A DNA stretch of 39,696 nucleotides, taken from positions 1 to 39,696 of the forward strand of contig JAPULJ010000348.1 of assembly GCA_027295145.1 (NCBI GenBank), read 5' to 3'. Under the pieces are notes generated by a model. It saw nothing but the letters and a program-made list of their open reading frames with translations. It was not told where the DNA came from and ran no database searches. Origin of the DNA: Alphaproteobacteria bacterium. GTDB taxonomy: Bacteria; Pseudomonadota; Alphaproteobacteria; JAPULJ01. A program made the position numbers and the translations under genes. Positions 9,594-17,055 of this stretch are shown piece by piece. Every line of letters starts with the position of its first letter. The first letter of the stretch is position 1.

Positions 9594-9720
9594 CGAAGCT
9601 TGGCAAGACATGCTGGCGATCAAGGCAAAGCTCGACGGGGATTGAGGGGCTGGCCGATCACTCTTACGGCAGCGTCAGCGGACTTACGGTTACGGCGGCA
9701 TTGTCTGGTCCTGTAATGAC
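9594..9720 (+). pseudogene. displaced copy of the UDG gene 3' end (left-border repeat, copy 2)
   Basis: This is a fragment of a uracil-DNA glycosylase gene consisting of its last codons and 3' flank. In frame it reads [11 protein letters not shown], a further Asp and a stop. The intact gene ends [12 protein letters not shown] and a stop. It matches 5655-5782 at 86 of 100 ungapped positions in the best part. Nothing resembling the rest of the glycosylase lies upstream of it. Together with the repeat at 9401-9500 it fills most of the 487 bases between the cyclase and the next gene; the remainder shows only the promoter at 9772-9823. Confidence 0.82.
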
Positions 9721-9771
9721 TCTAAACGGACCATGCGCAACGGCTCCATGACAGAAAATGCGCGATAGTTG

Positions 9772-9823
9772 TTGACGGAAAATCAAATCTCGCTTATGTA
9801 TCCTGACCGGTATATATACATAA
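9772..9823 (+). promoter_or_regulatory. sigma70-like promoter overlapped by a TetR-type operator
   Basis: TTGACG at 9772-9777 is followed after exactly 17 bases by TATGTA at 9795-9800, a good -35/-10 pair. A perfect 8-base inverted repeat, TTATGTAT (9794-9801) and ATACATAA (9816-9823), covers the -10 and the expected start of transcription around 9807. A repressor bound there would block initiation. The obvious candidate is the TetR-family protein encoded second in the operon. Confidence 0.7.
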
Positions 9824-9838
9824 TTGAGGCAGCTTTGG

Positions 9839-10867
9839 ATGCAGACGGACACAGCCACGGATATCGCGGCACAACGGCTTGATGCCTGCTACGCCGGCGC
9901 CAACCCGGATTGGCGGCAGTTCTACACGCCGCGTCAGGAGATGCGGAACTTCGCTACGCGCTACCATCTCGTGTATCCAGCCCTGTCCTATTTCGTTGGA
10001 CTGAAACAAGACCCGGATCTTACCGATAACTACCGGCCCAAGCTGGACACGATTTACAAAGGCCTTCTGGATCAGCGCGTGTGGAATTACTGGCATTCCG
10101 AGCTAAACGAGCCGTCGCCACCGCTCAAGGAACGCAATCTGACATATGCCGGGCGGCTGGCTACATTTGTCGGGTTCTACATCGACGCGTTTGGAGAACC
10201 GCCCGCGGAGAAGATCGAAGTCGATGGACACGTAACGGATTACCGGGAACTTTCCGCCAATCTACACCACCAGATGACGTCGGAACCAAGTCGCGGCGTC
10301 ACCTGCTACCACCACCAATCGATGGTCATGTGCAACGCACATATGCTGATCAACAACGTCTTGCATGACCGCCTGTATGGAACGAAATTTTCACGCGCGA
10401 ACGAAGCTTGGCTGGCAACGACGCAAACGAGCCTGTTGCGCGATGAAGACACCGGACCGCTGTTCTATTATGGCACCAAGGCGCGCAGCGCTCTGCCCGA
10501 GGAAACGACGAAGTCAGTCGGCGCAGATATCTGGGCGCTGTTTTTGATGAGCGGGGTCGTGCCCGAGCGCGTTTCCGCCTGGTTCGAGACCTGGCAACGC
10601 AACATCAGCTACGAAGACCACCGAGCCCGCGTATTGATCGGCGAGAAGCAGGAGAAGTTCGAAATCTCCTCTACGTCGTTGGCGACCGGCTGGGCCTATT
10701 GCCTGTCACGGGAACTCGGCCAGCAGGTCCGGGCCGAGTTGCTTAGGAATGCGCTGGCAAAACAGGCCGAAGAGGGCTTTGAGCTTGATCCGCTGCTGTC
10801 AGGACTCTTCCTGCTCGGCGACCGGCTGCAGCCCGGCTCCTTTCACAAACTCGTCACCGGTGGGTAG
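9839..10867 (+). CDS. linalool dehydratase/isomerase-like protein
   Basis: The 342-residue protein resembles the linalool dehydratase/isomerase (LinD/Ldi) family, an alpha/alpha-barrel fold acting on terpene alcohols. The best evidence is GVTCYHHQSMVMCN at about 153-166 followed by HDRLYGTKF. As recalled from LinD, two active-site cysteines are nine residues apart in the same setting before a YDRLHGT-like stretch; here they are C156 and C165. Aromatic residues are abundant. The segment where I recall a catalytic histidine in LinD reads AGRL here, so the substrate and reaction may differ. Unlike LinD, it has no evident signal peptide. The ATG at 9839 has GAGG nine bases upstream; a TTG at 9824 is the alternative. 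It is followed 11 bases later by a TetR gene. Confidence 0.72.
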   Translation: MQTDTATDIAAQRLDACYAGANPDWRQFYTPRQEMRNFATRYHLVYPALSYFVGLKQDPDLTDNYRPKLDTIYKGLLDQRVWNYWHSELNEPSPPLKERNLTYAGRLATFVGFYIDAFGEPPAEKIEVDGHVTDYRELSANLHHQMTSEPSRGVTCYHHQSMVMCNAHMLINNVLHDRLYGTKFSRANEAWLATTQTSLLRDEDTGPLFYYGTKARSALPEETTKSVGADIWALFLMSGVVPERVSAWFETWQRNISYEDHRARVLIGEKQEKFEISSTSLATGWAYCLSRELGQQVRAELLRNALAKQAEEGFELDPLLSGLFLLGDRLQPGSFHKLVTGG

Positions 10868-10878
10868 TCGAAGCGGTC

Positions 10879-11457
10879 ATGCGAGGTACAGCAGACAAAA
10901 CGCGTAAAAAGATACTCAAAGCAGCCAGCAAGCTTTTCTACGAAAATGGCATTCGCAGCGTCGGCGTTGATCTGGTTGCCGAGACGGCGGGAGTGACCAA
11001 GCGTACGCTCTACTATCACTTCAAATCGAAAGATGTATTGATCGCCGCCTACCTGGAAGCACGCAACGAGCCCGTTCTCGCCGGCCTGAAGTCAGCGATT
11101 GAAAATGCAAATGGCAGCCCCGCCGACAGGGTTGCAGCGCTTTTCGACATGTTGGCGGCAGGGAGTCGCGCACCGACATGGCGGGGCTGCCCATTCGCAC
11201 GAATGGCCGCGGAGCTTCCGGCTGAGCGGACACATCCGGCCCGGCAGATTGCGTCAGATCACAAACACGCCTTCGAGGCGTGGCTTACCGGGTGGTTTCG
11301 GGCCCAAGGAGTGGGCCGATCACAAATGCTCGCGCAGCAGATCATTGTGCTCGTGGACGGCGCACTCACGCAGATGCTGATCCATGATGACCCTGGCTAT
11401 GCCAAAGCCTCCGGCATGGCCGCCAGATCGTTGATTGACGCGGTCGGCGGGAATTGA
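10879..11457 (+). CDS. TetR/AcrR-family transcriptional regulator
   Basis: The 192-residue protein has a typical TetR N-terminal helix-turn-helix domain at about 8-55: TRKKILKAASKLFYENG, then VDLVAETAGVTKRTLYYHF as the recognition region, then KSKDVLIAAYL. The C-terminal ligand domain contains WRGCPFARMAAEL, a pattern seen in TetR proteins that sense small organic molecules. It is the second gene of an operon with the LinD-like enzyme. It probably autorepresses that operon through the palindrome at 9794-9823, with the enzyme's substrate or product as a plausible inducer. The start is an ATG without a strong Shine-Dalgarno sequence, which suggests translational coupling. Confidence 0.9.
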   Translation: MRGTADKTRKKILKAASKLFYENGIRSVGVDLVAETAGVTKRTLYYHFKSKDVLIAAYLEARNEPVLAGLKSAIENANGSPADRVAALFDMLAAGSRAPTWRGCPFARMAAELPAERTHPARQIASDHKHAFEAWLTGWFRAQGVGRSQMLAQQIIVLVDGALTQMLIHDDPGYAKASGMAARSLIDAVGGN

Positions 11458-11508
11458 GGCAAAAGCCGTGATATCGACTGCCCCCGACTAATCGTGGATA
11501 TCGGGTCT

Positions 11509-11608
11509 CTCGGTCAACAGACTGCAAGTGGATCAAGGTAAACCGTCGGTTAATCATAATTTCATGGGCTTTATCTATAGATTGACAGGAAGGATTACGG
11601 GGCGGTGC
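11509..11608 (+). repeat. right-border direct repeat, copy 2
   Basis: This is the second copy of the sequence found after the cyclase gene (9401-9500), with 72 of 100 ungapped positions identical. It sits in the 289-base gap between the TetR gene and slt, so it also belongs to the upstream region of the lytic transglycosylase gene. The rest of that gap shows no gene. Just before slt there is a strong AAGGGGG ribosome binding site. Confidence 0.8.
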
Positions 11609-11746
11609 AGCCTGATATCTGATGCGCCCTCCCGTTGCGCTCAGGCGAGGGATGATTATCTCTTGCGGCACGAATAGGTTCAAAAGGCGGCTGAAATGCG
11701 CCATGTTCATCAGCGCGTGCCGTAGACTATCGACAAAGGGGGCTCG

Positions 11747-13807
11747 ATGAGCCGATTTGCCGTTTTGTTGACCCGTCCATTGATCGTGGCCGCGGCGATA
11801 GCGATCGCTGGCTCCTGGGGTTTCGCCCAAGCCGCCGAAACGATCAATTCCGAAACCCCCGGCGCCCTCATCGCGCCGCGGCTTGAGCCAACGGCACAGC
11901 CCCCGGCCAATCCTCCCCAGGCAAAACCGCAGACGGCCCCCCAAGCCAAGCCGCAGGCCATTCCTGCACCTATCATTGTAACCGATGGGACGCTCAATCC
12001 TCCGGCCAAGCCCGCTGCGAGCGTTCTGGCCAGGCCCAGTGCCAATCCCACAGGCGCCAGGCCCAGCGGGGCCACACCTACTGCCTCACCGCAAGCTAAA
12101 CAGGAACCAGCCAAGCCGGTAAATACCACCCTGCCCGAGATCCTCAAGCCCGCCGATGTCGAGCGCTACCGGCGGATATTCGCGCTTCAGAACCGCGGTG
12201 CGTGGCGCCAGGCCGACCGCGAGATCAGGCGGCTTTCCGATCGTGTCCTGCTCGGCCACGTGCTCTTCCAGCGTTATATGAGCCGCCGCTACCGCAGCCG
12301 CTACGCCCAATTGCGGTCCTGGATGGCGCGCTACGCCGACCACCCGCAAGCCAAGCGCATCTACAAGCTCGCCCTGCGCCGCAAGCCGCGCCGCGCCCAC
12401 TATCCGCGCGGGCCGGTGCGGGTCGCCCTGGGCGGCGGCGGTGTCGCGCTTCGATATACCGCCGGCGTGCGTCCCGCGCCGCGGCCCCGTCTGTCGCGAC
12501 GCCAGCGCCGCCAGGCGCGCTACCTGCGCCGGATAACCGGCCGCCATATCGCCCGTGCCCGCTTCGCCAGGGCCGAGCGCTACCTCGCCCGCCGCGACGC
12601 CGAACGCCTCCTCGGCAAGGCCGGCTACGACCGCCTGCGCGCGCGTCTCGCTTTCGCCTATCTGGGCAAGGGCAACGCCGAGAAGGCCTATGAGATCGCC
12701 ACCCTGGCAGCCGAGCGTTCGGGCGAATACGTGCCCTTCGCCGGTTGGACCGCCGGGCTCGCCGCTTTCCGCCTGGGCAAGTATGCCGACGCCGCCGCCC
12801 GCTTCGAGACGATGTCGCAAGCCGGGGCTTCGAGCTGGACCCGTTCGGCCGGCGCCTATTGGGCGGCGCGCGCCCACCTTCGCGACGGCAAGCCCGAGAA
12901 GGTCAATAGCTGGCTCGACACGGCGGCGCAGAACGCCCGAACTTTCTATGGCATCCTGGCCCGCCACCAGCTCGGTCTGGCGACCAGGTTCAACTGGACC
13001 ATCTCAGCCAAATCGGGGGCCGACATGGACCGCCTGCTCGAATCGGCGGCGGCGGTGCGGGCCATCGCCCTCGTACAGGTCGGCCAGAACACCCGCGCCG
13101 GGCGCGAGTTGCGGCGGCTCTATCGTGGCGGCGACGCCGGTATCGGCGCGGCCATACTGGCGATCGCCGAGAAGGGCAAGCTGGCCAGCGCCTCGATGCG
13201 TATCGCCCGGCTGATGATCAATCGCGACGGCAAGGCGCTCGATGGCGGGCTCTATCCGGTGCCCCATTGGAGGCCGAAGGACGGCTTCACGATCGATAGA
13301 GCGCTGGTCTACGCCGTCATGCGCCAGGAATCGGCATTCCGGACGCGGGCCCGCAGCCGGGTCGGCGCTCGCGGGCTGATGCAGCTGATGCCGCGCACGG
13401 CGAGCCTCGTCGCACGCGATCGCTCATTGCGCCGCCGGCGCGGGCGCAACAAGCTCTTCGATCCCTCGCTCAATATTTCGCTGGGCCAGAAATATATCAC
13501 TTTCCTGCTCGGCAAGGACGGCATCAACGGCAACCTCATCTTCACATTCGCCGGCTACAACGCCGGCCCCGGGGCGGTGCTCAAATGGCAGGCCTCGATC
13601 GACCACCGCGACGATCCTCTGTTCTTCCTCGAGAGCATTCCTTACCGCGAGACTCGCGGCTATGTGACCCGGGTGATGGCCAATTTGTGGGCTTATCGCG
13701 GGCGGCTCGGCCAGAAACCATATTCGCTGGATCAGGTCGCCGCCGGCAGGTGGCCAACCTACAAGGCGCAGGACGTCCCCGGCGTTGCGGCAATGCCGAC
13801 GCAATGA
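11747..13807 (+). CDS. slt: soluble lytic murein transglycosylase (Slt70-like)
   Basis: The enzyme cleaves the MurNAc-GlcNAc bond of peptidoglycan in the periplasm, releasing 1,6-anhydro products. The 686-residue protein has a signal peptide (about 1-30) and a long Pro/Ala/Gln/Lys linker (about 35-125). An alpha-helical superhelix of TPR-like repeats follows. The C-terminal lysozyme-like domain has the catalytic glutamate at about residue 528 in MRQESAF, then SRVGARGLMQLMPRTA and the AGYNAGPGAVLKW motif. The order and length fit the Slt70 family. AAGGGGG lies 5-6 bases before the ATG. The last bases overlap the moaB start (ATGA), so the two genes are translationally coupled. Confidence 0.93.
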   Translation: MSRFAVLLTRPLIVAAAIAIAGSWGFAQAAETINSETPGALIAPRLEPTAQPPANPPQAKPQTAPQAKPQAIPAPIIVTDGTLNPPAKPAASVLARPSANPTGARPSGATPTASPQAKQEPAKPVNTTLPEILKPADVERYRRIFALQNRGAWRQADREIRRLSDRVLLGHVLFQRYMSRRYRSRYAQLRSWMARYADHPQAKRIYKLALRRKPRRAHYPRGPVRVALGGGGVALRYTAGVRPAPRPRLSRRQRRQARYLRRITGRHIARARFARAERYLARRDAERLLGKAGYDRLRARLAFAYLGKGNAEKAYEIATLAAERSGEYVPFAGWTAGLAAFRLGKYADAAARFETMSQAGASSWTRSAGAYWAARAHLRDGKPEKVNSWLDTAAQNARTFYGILARHQLGLATRFNWTISAKSGADMDRLLESAAAVRAIALVQVGQNTRAGRELRRLYRGGDAGIGAAILAIAEKGKLASASMRIARLMINRDGKALDGGLYPVPHWRPKDGFTIDRALVYAVMRQESAFRTRARSRVGARGLMQLMPRTASLVARDRSLRRRRGRNKLFDPSLNISLGQKYITFLLGKDGINGNLIFTFAGYNAGPGAVLKWQASIDHRDDPLFFLESIPYRETRGYVTRVMANLWAYRGRLGQKPYSLDQVAAGRWPTYKAQDVPGVAAMPTQ

Positions 13808-14340
13808 GCGCTGTCAGCGCGTCGGTAGAGTTCCTGCCGGTCCACATCGCCGTGATGACCGTCTCCGACAGCCGCACCGCTTCCGACGACAAGTCGGGAG
13901 ACATCCTCGAAAGCCGGTTGCTCGAAGCCGGGCACAAACTGGCCGCGCGAACCATCGTCAAGGACGAAATCGATGCGATCGTCGCACAGCTCCGCGCCTG
14001 GATCGAAGATCCCCAGATCGATGCGGTGATCGCCACCGGGGGCACAGGTGTGACCGGGCGCGACGTAACGCCGGAAGCTTTCCAATCGGTCTACGAGAAG
14101 GAAATCGCCGGCTTCGGCGAGCTCTTCCGGATGATCAGCTATGAGAAGATCAAGACCTCGACGATGCAGTCGCGGGCCACCGGCGGGGTGGCCAACGGCA
14201 CTTACTTATTCGCGCTGCCGGGCTCGCCGGGAGCCTGCCGCGACGGCTGGGACGAGATCCTCGTCCACCAACTCGACATTCGCACCCGCCCCTGCAATCT
14301 CGTCGAGCTGATGCCGCGCTTGAACGAGCATCTCGGCTGA
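13804..14340 (+). CDS. moaB: molybdenum cofactor biosynthesis protein MoaB
   Basis: MoaB/MogA-fold proteins adenylylate molybdopterin during molybdenum cofactor assembly, although some MoaB proteins have lost this activity. The 178-residue protein shows the fold's signatures: AVMTVSDSRTASDDKSG near the N-terminus, then IATGGTGVTGRDVTPEA, then ALPGSPGACRDGWDEIL. The ATG overlaps the slt stop by four bases. A longer frame upstream is antisense or out of frame to slt and is not used. No other molybdenum cofactor gene is in the window, so its place next to slt seems to be positional only. Confidence 0.92.
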   Translation: MSAVSASVEFLPVHIAVMTVSDSRTASDDKSGDILESRLLEAGHKLAARTIVKDEIDAIVAQLRAWIEDPQIDAVIATGGTGVTGRDVTPEAFQSVYEKEIAGFGELFRMISYEKIKTSTMQSRATGGVANGTYLFALPGSPGACRDGWDEILVHQLDIRTRPCNLVELMPRLNEHLG

Positions 14341-14448
14341 TAGGCAACGGCGCTGGTAACCGGCCATTAAGTGAACTTCTCTAGGCTGGAGCCTTCAATA
14401 GCTCGGCCAGCGCCGAGCCTCCGATGGAACGAGACAGATTGAGCCGCG

Positions 14449-15180
14449 ATGCCAAAAGTCCTTGCTGCCCTATCGGTCTTTTTATTGCTGGCTTCGGTCC
14501 TGCCCGGATCGGCCGCTGACCGCTCGCCGCGACAAACGCAAGTCCCGCCGCTGGCCGAGTTGGTCGACCAGTATCGCCGGGTCGCCTTAAGCGCAGAATT
14601 CGGCGGCGCCTACCGGCGCGGCCGCATCATCAAATGGAACGGGCCGATCGTTGCCCGCCTGAAGGGCGCGAACGCCCACCGCTACATGCGCGAAATCGTC
14701 AGTCAATTCACATTGCTGGCTAAACTCACCGGCTTGCGCTTCCGGGTGCTGGGCCCCGGCGCGCCGGCAAGCACCCGCGCCAACATGACCATCACCTTCA
14801 TCGACAATGGCGGGCGCGGCCCGGCCAATCTCGAACGGGCCTGCGGGGCGGAAGTCTTTACCGACCGCAACCTCGTCATTCGCCGGGCTAGGATCACGAT
14901 AAATGCCGACTGGCGAGCCCTGCGCCGGCACTGCATCATCGAGGAGATCACCCAGGCGCTGGGATTGATGAACGATTCCGGCTACCTCTTCCCCTCGATC
15001 TTCAACGACAATTCAAGACAGCAGCGCCTCTCGCCCTGGGACCGCATGGTGATCCGCGCCCACTACGACCGACGCTTACGCTCCGGCATGGACTGGTCCA
15101 CCGCCGAGCCGATCGTCCGCCGCAACCTCTACAATCAACTCGGCGGCGCAACTGGGGTCGGGGTGATGCTGAAACGCTAG
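14449..15180 (+). CDS. DUF2927 family secreted protein
   Basis: This 243-residue protein begins with a clear signal peptide (about 1-23, cleaved near GSAAD). The mature part has the DUF2927 hallmarks: a central beta-rich section ending in ARITINADW, then HCIIEEITQALGLMND, then LFPSIFNDNS. The HCxxEExxQALG helix with its following NDS loop looks like a relative of metallopeptidase helices, but the zinc-binding HExxH is not present and activity is unproven. The 108 bases between moaB and this gene hold no recognisable promoter. It converges on ridA across 49 bases with no clear terminator. Confidence 0.85.
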   Translation: MPKVLAALSVFLLLASVLPGSAADRSPRQTQVPPLAELVDQYRRVALSAEFGGAYRRGRIIKWNGPIVARLKGANAHRYMREIVSQFTLLAKLTGLRFRVLGPGAPASTRANMTITFIDNGGRGPANLERACGAEVFTDRNLVIRRARITINADWRALRRHCIIEEITQALGLMNDSGYLFPSIFNDNSRQQRLSPWDRMVIRAHYDRRLRSGMDWSTAEPIVRRNLYNQLGGATGVGVMLKR

Positions 15181-15229
15181 CGCCTTAATTCGGGAAGATA
15201 TTGCTTCGTTCGCGACATTCCGTTTCCCC

Positions 15230-15625
15230 TCACCCCTGCAGCGCGACGCATTCGATCTCGATGTCGAACTCCCAGGGCCATGAGCCGACGGTGGCGAAAG
15301 TGCGCGCCGGCGGGTCTTGCGGGAAATAGCGGCGGTAGATGTCGTTCACCGTCGGGAAATAGGCCGAATTTGCGATGTAAATGGTCACCTTGACGACGAG
15401 GTCGAGTGAGCTTCCGGCTGTTTCGAGTACGAGTTTCAAGCCATCGAGTACCGCCTCGGTCTGGACGATAATATCCCCCCTGATGATCTCACCTGTCTTG
15501 AGGTTCATCGGCGGCAAGCCCGAGCAGAAGACGAAACCGTTTGCCTTGACCGCCAGCGACAGCGGTACTTTGTACTTCTCCAGCGCCTCGGACAGTACCG
15601 GGACGCGCACGATCTCCTTAGTCAT
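15230..15625 (-). CDS. RidA (YjgF/UK114) family protein
   Basis: RidA-family trimers hydrolyse reactive enamine/imine intermediates made by pyridoxal-phosphate enzymes; many paralogues have other or unknown substrates. The 131-residue protein has the family's NGFVFCSGLPPMN segment. The conserved arginine lies in DPPARTFATVG, and the sequence ends with EIECVAL. The frame extends far upstream, antisense through the neighbouring TetR gene. The ATG at 15625 gives the normal family length and is used here. It is divergent from that TetR gene across 120 bases, so the regulator may control it. Confidence 0.9.
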   Translation of the reverse strand: MTKEIVRVPVLSEALEKYKVPLSLAVKANGFVFCSGLPPMNLKTGEIIRGDIIVQTEAVLDGLKLVLETAGSSLDLVVKVTIYIANSAYFPTVNDIYRRYFPQDPPARTFATVGSWPWEFDIEIECVALQG

Positions 15626-15745
15626 CGCTTCAGACCTCACTTTGCAGATACGCCAAGCTGGCAGTGTGCCCGACAGGCGCTTGCCGCGCGAGTCCCGTCG
15701 CAAGAGGGCTGCACAGGGCGACGGATTCATGTAAAAGCACTTAAC

Positions 15746-16384
15746 ATGAGCTGGTCCAAGCAAAAAGGCGGCCGGTCCCGGCGCGGCTACCACCACGGCA
15801 ATCTGCGCGAGGCGCTGATCGAGGCGGCGCTCGACCTGATCGGCAAGACGGGCCCGGCGGGCTTCACCTTCGCTGAGGCCGCGCGCGCCGCTGGGGTCAG
15901 CCCGGCCGCGCCCTACCGCCATTTCCGCGACCGCGATGCGCTGATGGCCGACATCGCCCAGCGTGGCTTCGAGCGCTTTGGGGCCAATCTGAAAGACGCC
16001 TGGAACGACGGCAAGCCCAACCCCTCGAGCGCCTTCAAGAATGTCGGGCGCGCTTATCTGGCATTCGCCCGCTCCGAGCCGGCCTACTACGCGGCAATGT
16101 TCGAGGCCAGGCTGCCGCCCGGCATGAACCGCGAGCTGGACCACGCTAGCGAGCAGGCCTTCGCCGTCATACGCCAGGCTTCGGAGACGCTCGCTGGCAA
16201 GCTGCCGAAGAAGAACCGGCCGCCTGCCATGATGATGGCCCTGCATATCTGGGCCCTGTCGCACGGTATCGCCTCGCTGTTCGCCCGCGGCGACGCCGGG
16301 CGCCGCAGCGTTCCGATGCCGCCTGAGGATTTGCTTGAGGCCGGCGTGCTGGTCTACTTGAGCGGGCTCGGGCTCGGCGATTAA
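15746..16384 (+). CDS. TetR-family regulator with WHG-type C-terminal domain
   Basis: The 212-residue protein has a basic N-terminus containing YHHGNLREALIEAALDLI and the HTH FTFAEAARAAGVSPAAPYRHFRDRDAL, followed by a TetR C-terminal domain with HIWALSHGIASLF. That last feature is characteristic of the WHG-type C-terminal subfamily. Its ligand is unknown. It is divergently arranged with ridA. The start region carries a short inverted repeat, CATGT and ACATG with AAAAGCACTTA between (about 15729-15749), whose right half includes the start codon. Autoregulation is possible but unproven. Confidence 0.88.
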   Translation: MSWSKQKGGRSRRGYHHGNLREALIEAALDLIGKTGPAGFTFAEAARAAGVSPAAPYRHFRDRDALMADIAQRGFERFGANLKDAWNDGKPNPSSAFKNVGRAYLAFARSEPAYYAAMFEARLPPGMNRELDHASEQAFAVIRQASETLAGKLPKKNRPPAMMMALHIWALSHGIASLFARGDAGRRSVPMPPEDLLEAGVLVYLSGLGLGD

Positions 16385-16421
16385 GAACTTAGTTCTCCGT
16401 CCAGCAACGGCCCAATTCCTG

Positions 16422-16455
16422 GCCAATCAAAAAACCGACTCACTTTTTGATCGGC
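16422..16455. terminator. inverted repeat, possible terminator after the TetR gene
   Basis: GGCCAATCAAAAA and TTTTTGATCGGC form a stem of about 12 pairs with one mismatch around a 10-base loop, 37 bases after the TetR stop. The A and T tracts are inside the stem, so it does not look like a textbook intrinsic terminator, but no other terminator candidate is visible here. A shorter palindrome, AGAAC-TTA-GTTCT, lies at 16384-16396. Confidence 0.4.
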
Positions 16456-16471
16456 ACCCCCATCCAAAGCC

Positions 16472-16524
16472 TTGACTCACGCACCTGGACCCGCCACATA
16501 TGTGAATGTAAAGAACATTTACAT
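16472..16524 (+). promoter_or_regulatory. promoter region of the DUF2852 gene with two palindromes and a GANTC site
   Basis: TTGACT at 16472-16477 could be a -35 element; 17 bases later CACATA (16495-16500) is a weak -10. The perfect palindrome CACATATGTG occupies 16495-16504. A second inverted repeat, ATGTAAA-GAACA-TTTACAT, lies at 16506-16524. GACTC (a GANTC methylation site) overlaps the -35 at 16474-16478, and another lies at 16437-16441. The dense symmetry just upstream of the start suggests repressor control. Confidence 0.5.
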
Positions 16525-16545
16525 GGAAATTCACGAGAGGGCGTA

Positions 16546-16992
16546 ATGGAAATCGCGGCAAAACTAGACGATTACGGCAAGCCAGCCTGGATCACCGTGA
16601 TGGTCCTCGGCTTCATCCTCTTTTGGCCCATCGGCCTGGCAATCTTGGCATACCTAATATGGAGTGGACGCATGGGAAGCTGGAAAACTAAGAGCGCGGC
16701 TCGCTGGCGCGCCGAGAGAGGCGCGTGGTCTTGCGGTGGAAAACGCCGGAGCAGCAGCCGGCAACACACGTCGCCGAGCGGCAACGCCGCATTCGACGAA
16801 TACCGCGAGGAAACCCTGAGCCGGCTCGAAGACGAGCAGAAGGAATTCTTCGACTATCTCGAACGCCTGCGCCAGGCAAAGGACAAGTCGGAGTTCGATC
16901 AGTTCATGTCCGAACGCGGGATGCGGCCCGAAGCCCCCGACGCCTCGAAGCCCCCCAAGGACAAGGACTCCAAACCCCAACCGGAAGCCTGA
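16546..16992 (+). CDS. DUF2852 family membrane protein
   Basis: This 148-residue protein has one transmembrane helix near the N-terminus (about 15-38, WITVMVLGFILFWPIGLAIL), ending in AYLIWSGRMG. A basic serine-rich stretch follows, then a C-terminal helical region (FDEYREETLSRLEDEQKEF and LERLRQAKDKSEFDQFM) and a proline/lysine-rich tail. The pattern matches DUF2852, a conserved alphaproteobacterial family of unknown function. The ATG at 16546 is preceded by GAGAGGG; the longer frame from 16447 runs through the palindromic promoter region and is less likely. Confidence 0.85.
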   Translation: MEIAAKLDDYGKPAWITVMVLGFILFWPIGLAILAYLIWSGRMGSWKTKSAARWRAERGAWSCGGKRRSSSRQHTSPSGNAAFDEYREETLSRLEDEQKEFFDYLERLRQAKDKSEFDQFMSERGMRPEAPDASKPPKDKDSKPQPEA

Positions 16993-17055
16993 GCTACAGA
17001 TTTCGGGCAATCCACTTGCAGAACGACCGGCGCCGGGCCTTTGAAACGCCCGGCG

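Noticed and set aside
9500-9751. 83-codon frame across the displaced UDG end
   Set aside because: It reads the border repeat in the wrong frame; the same shadow exists at the first copy, so the similarity comes from the DNA repeat and not from a protein.
15626-16426. N-terminal extension of the RidA gene
   Set aside because: The extra 267 codons run antisense through the TetR gene and have no RidA-family counterpart.
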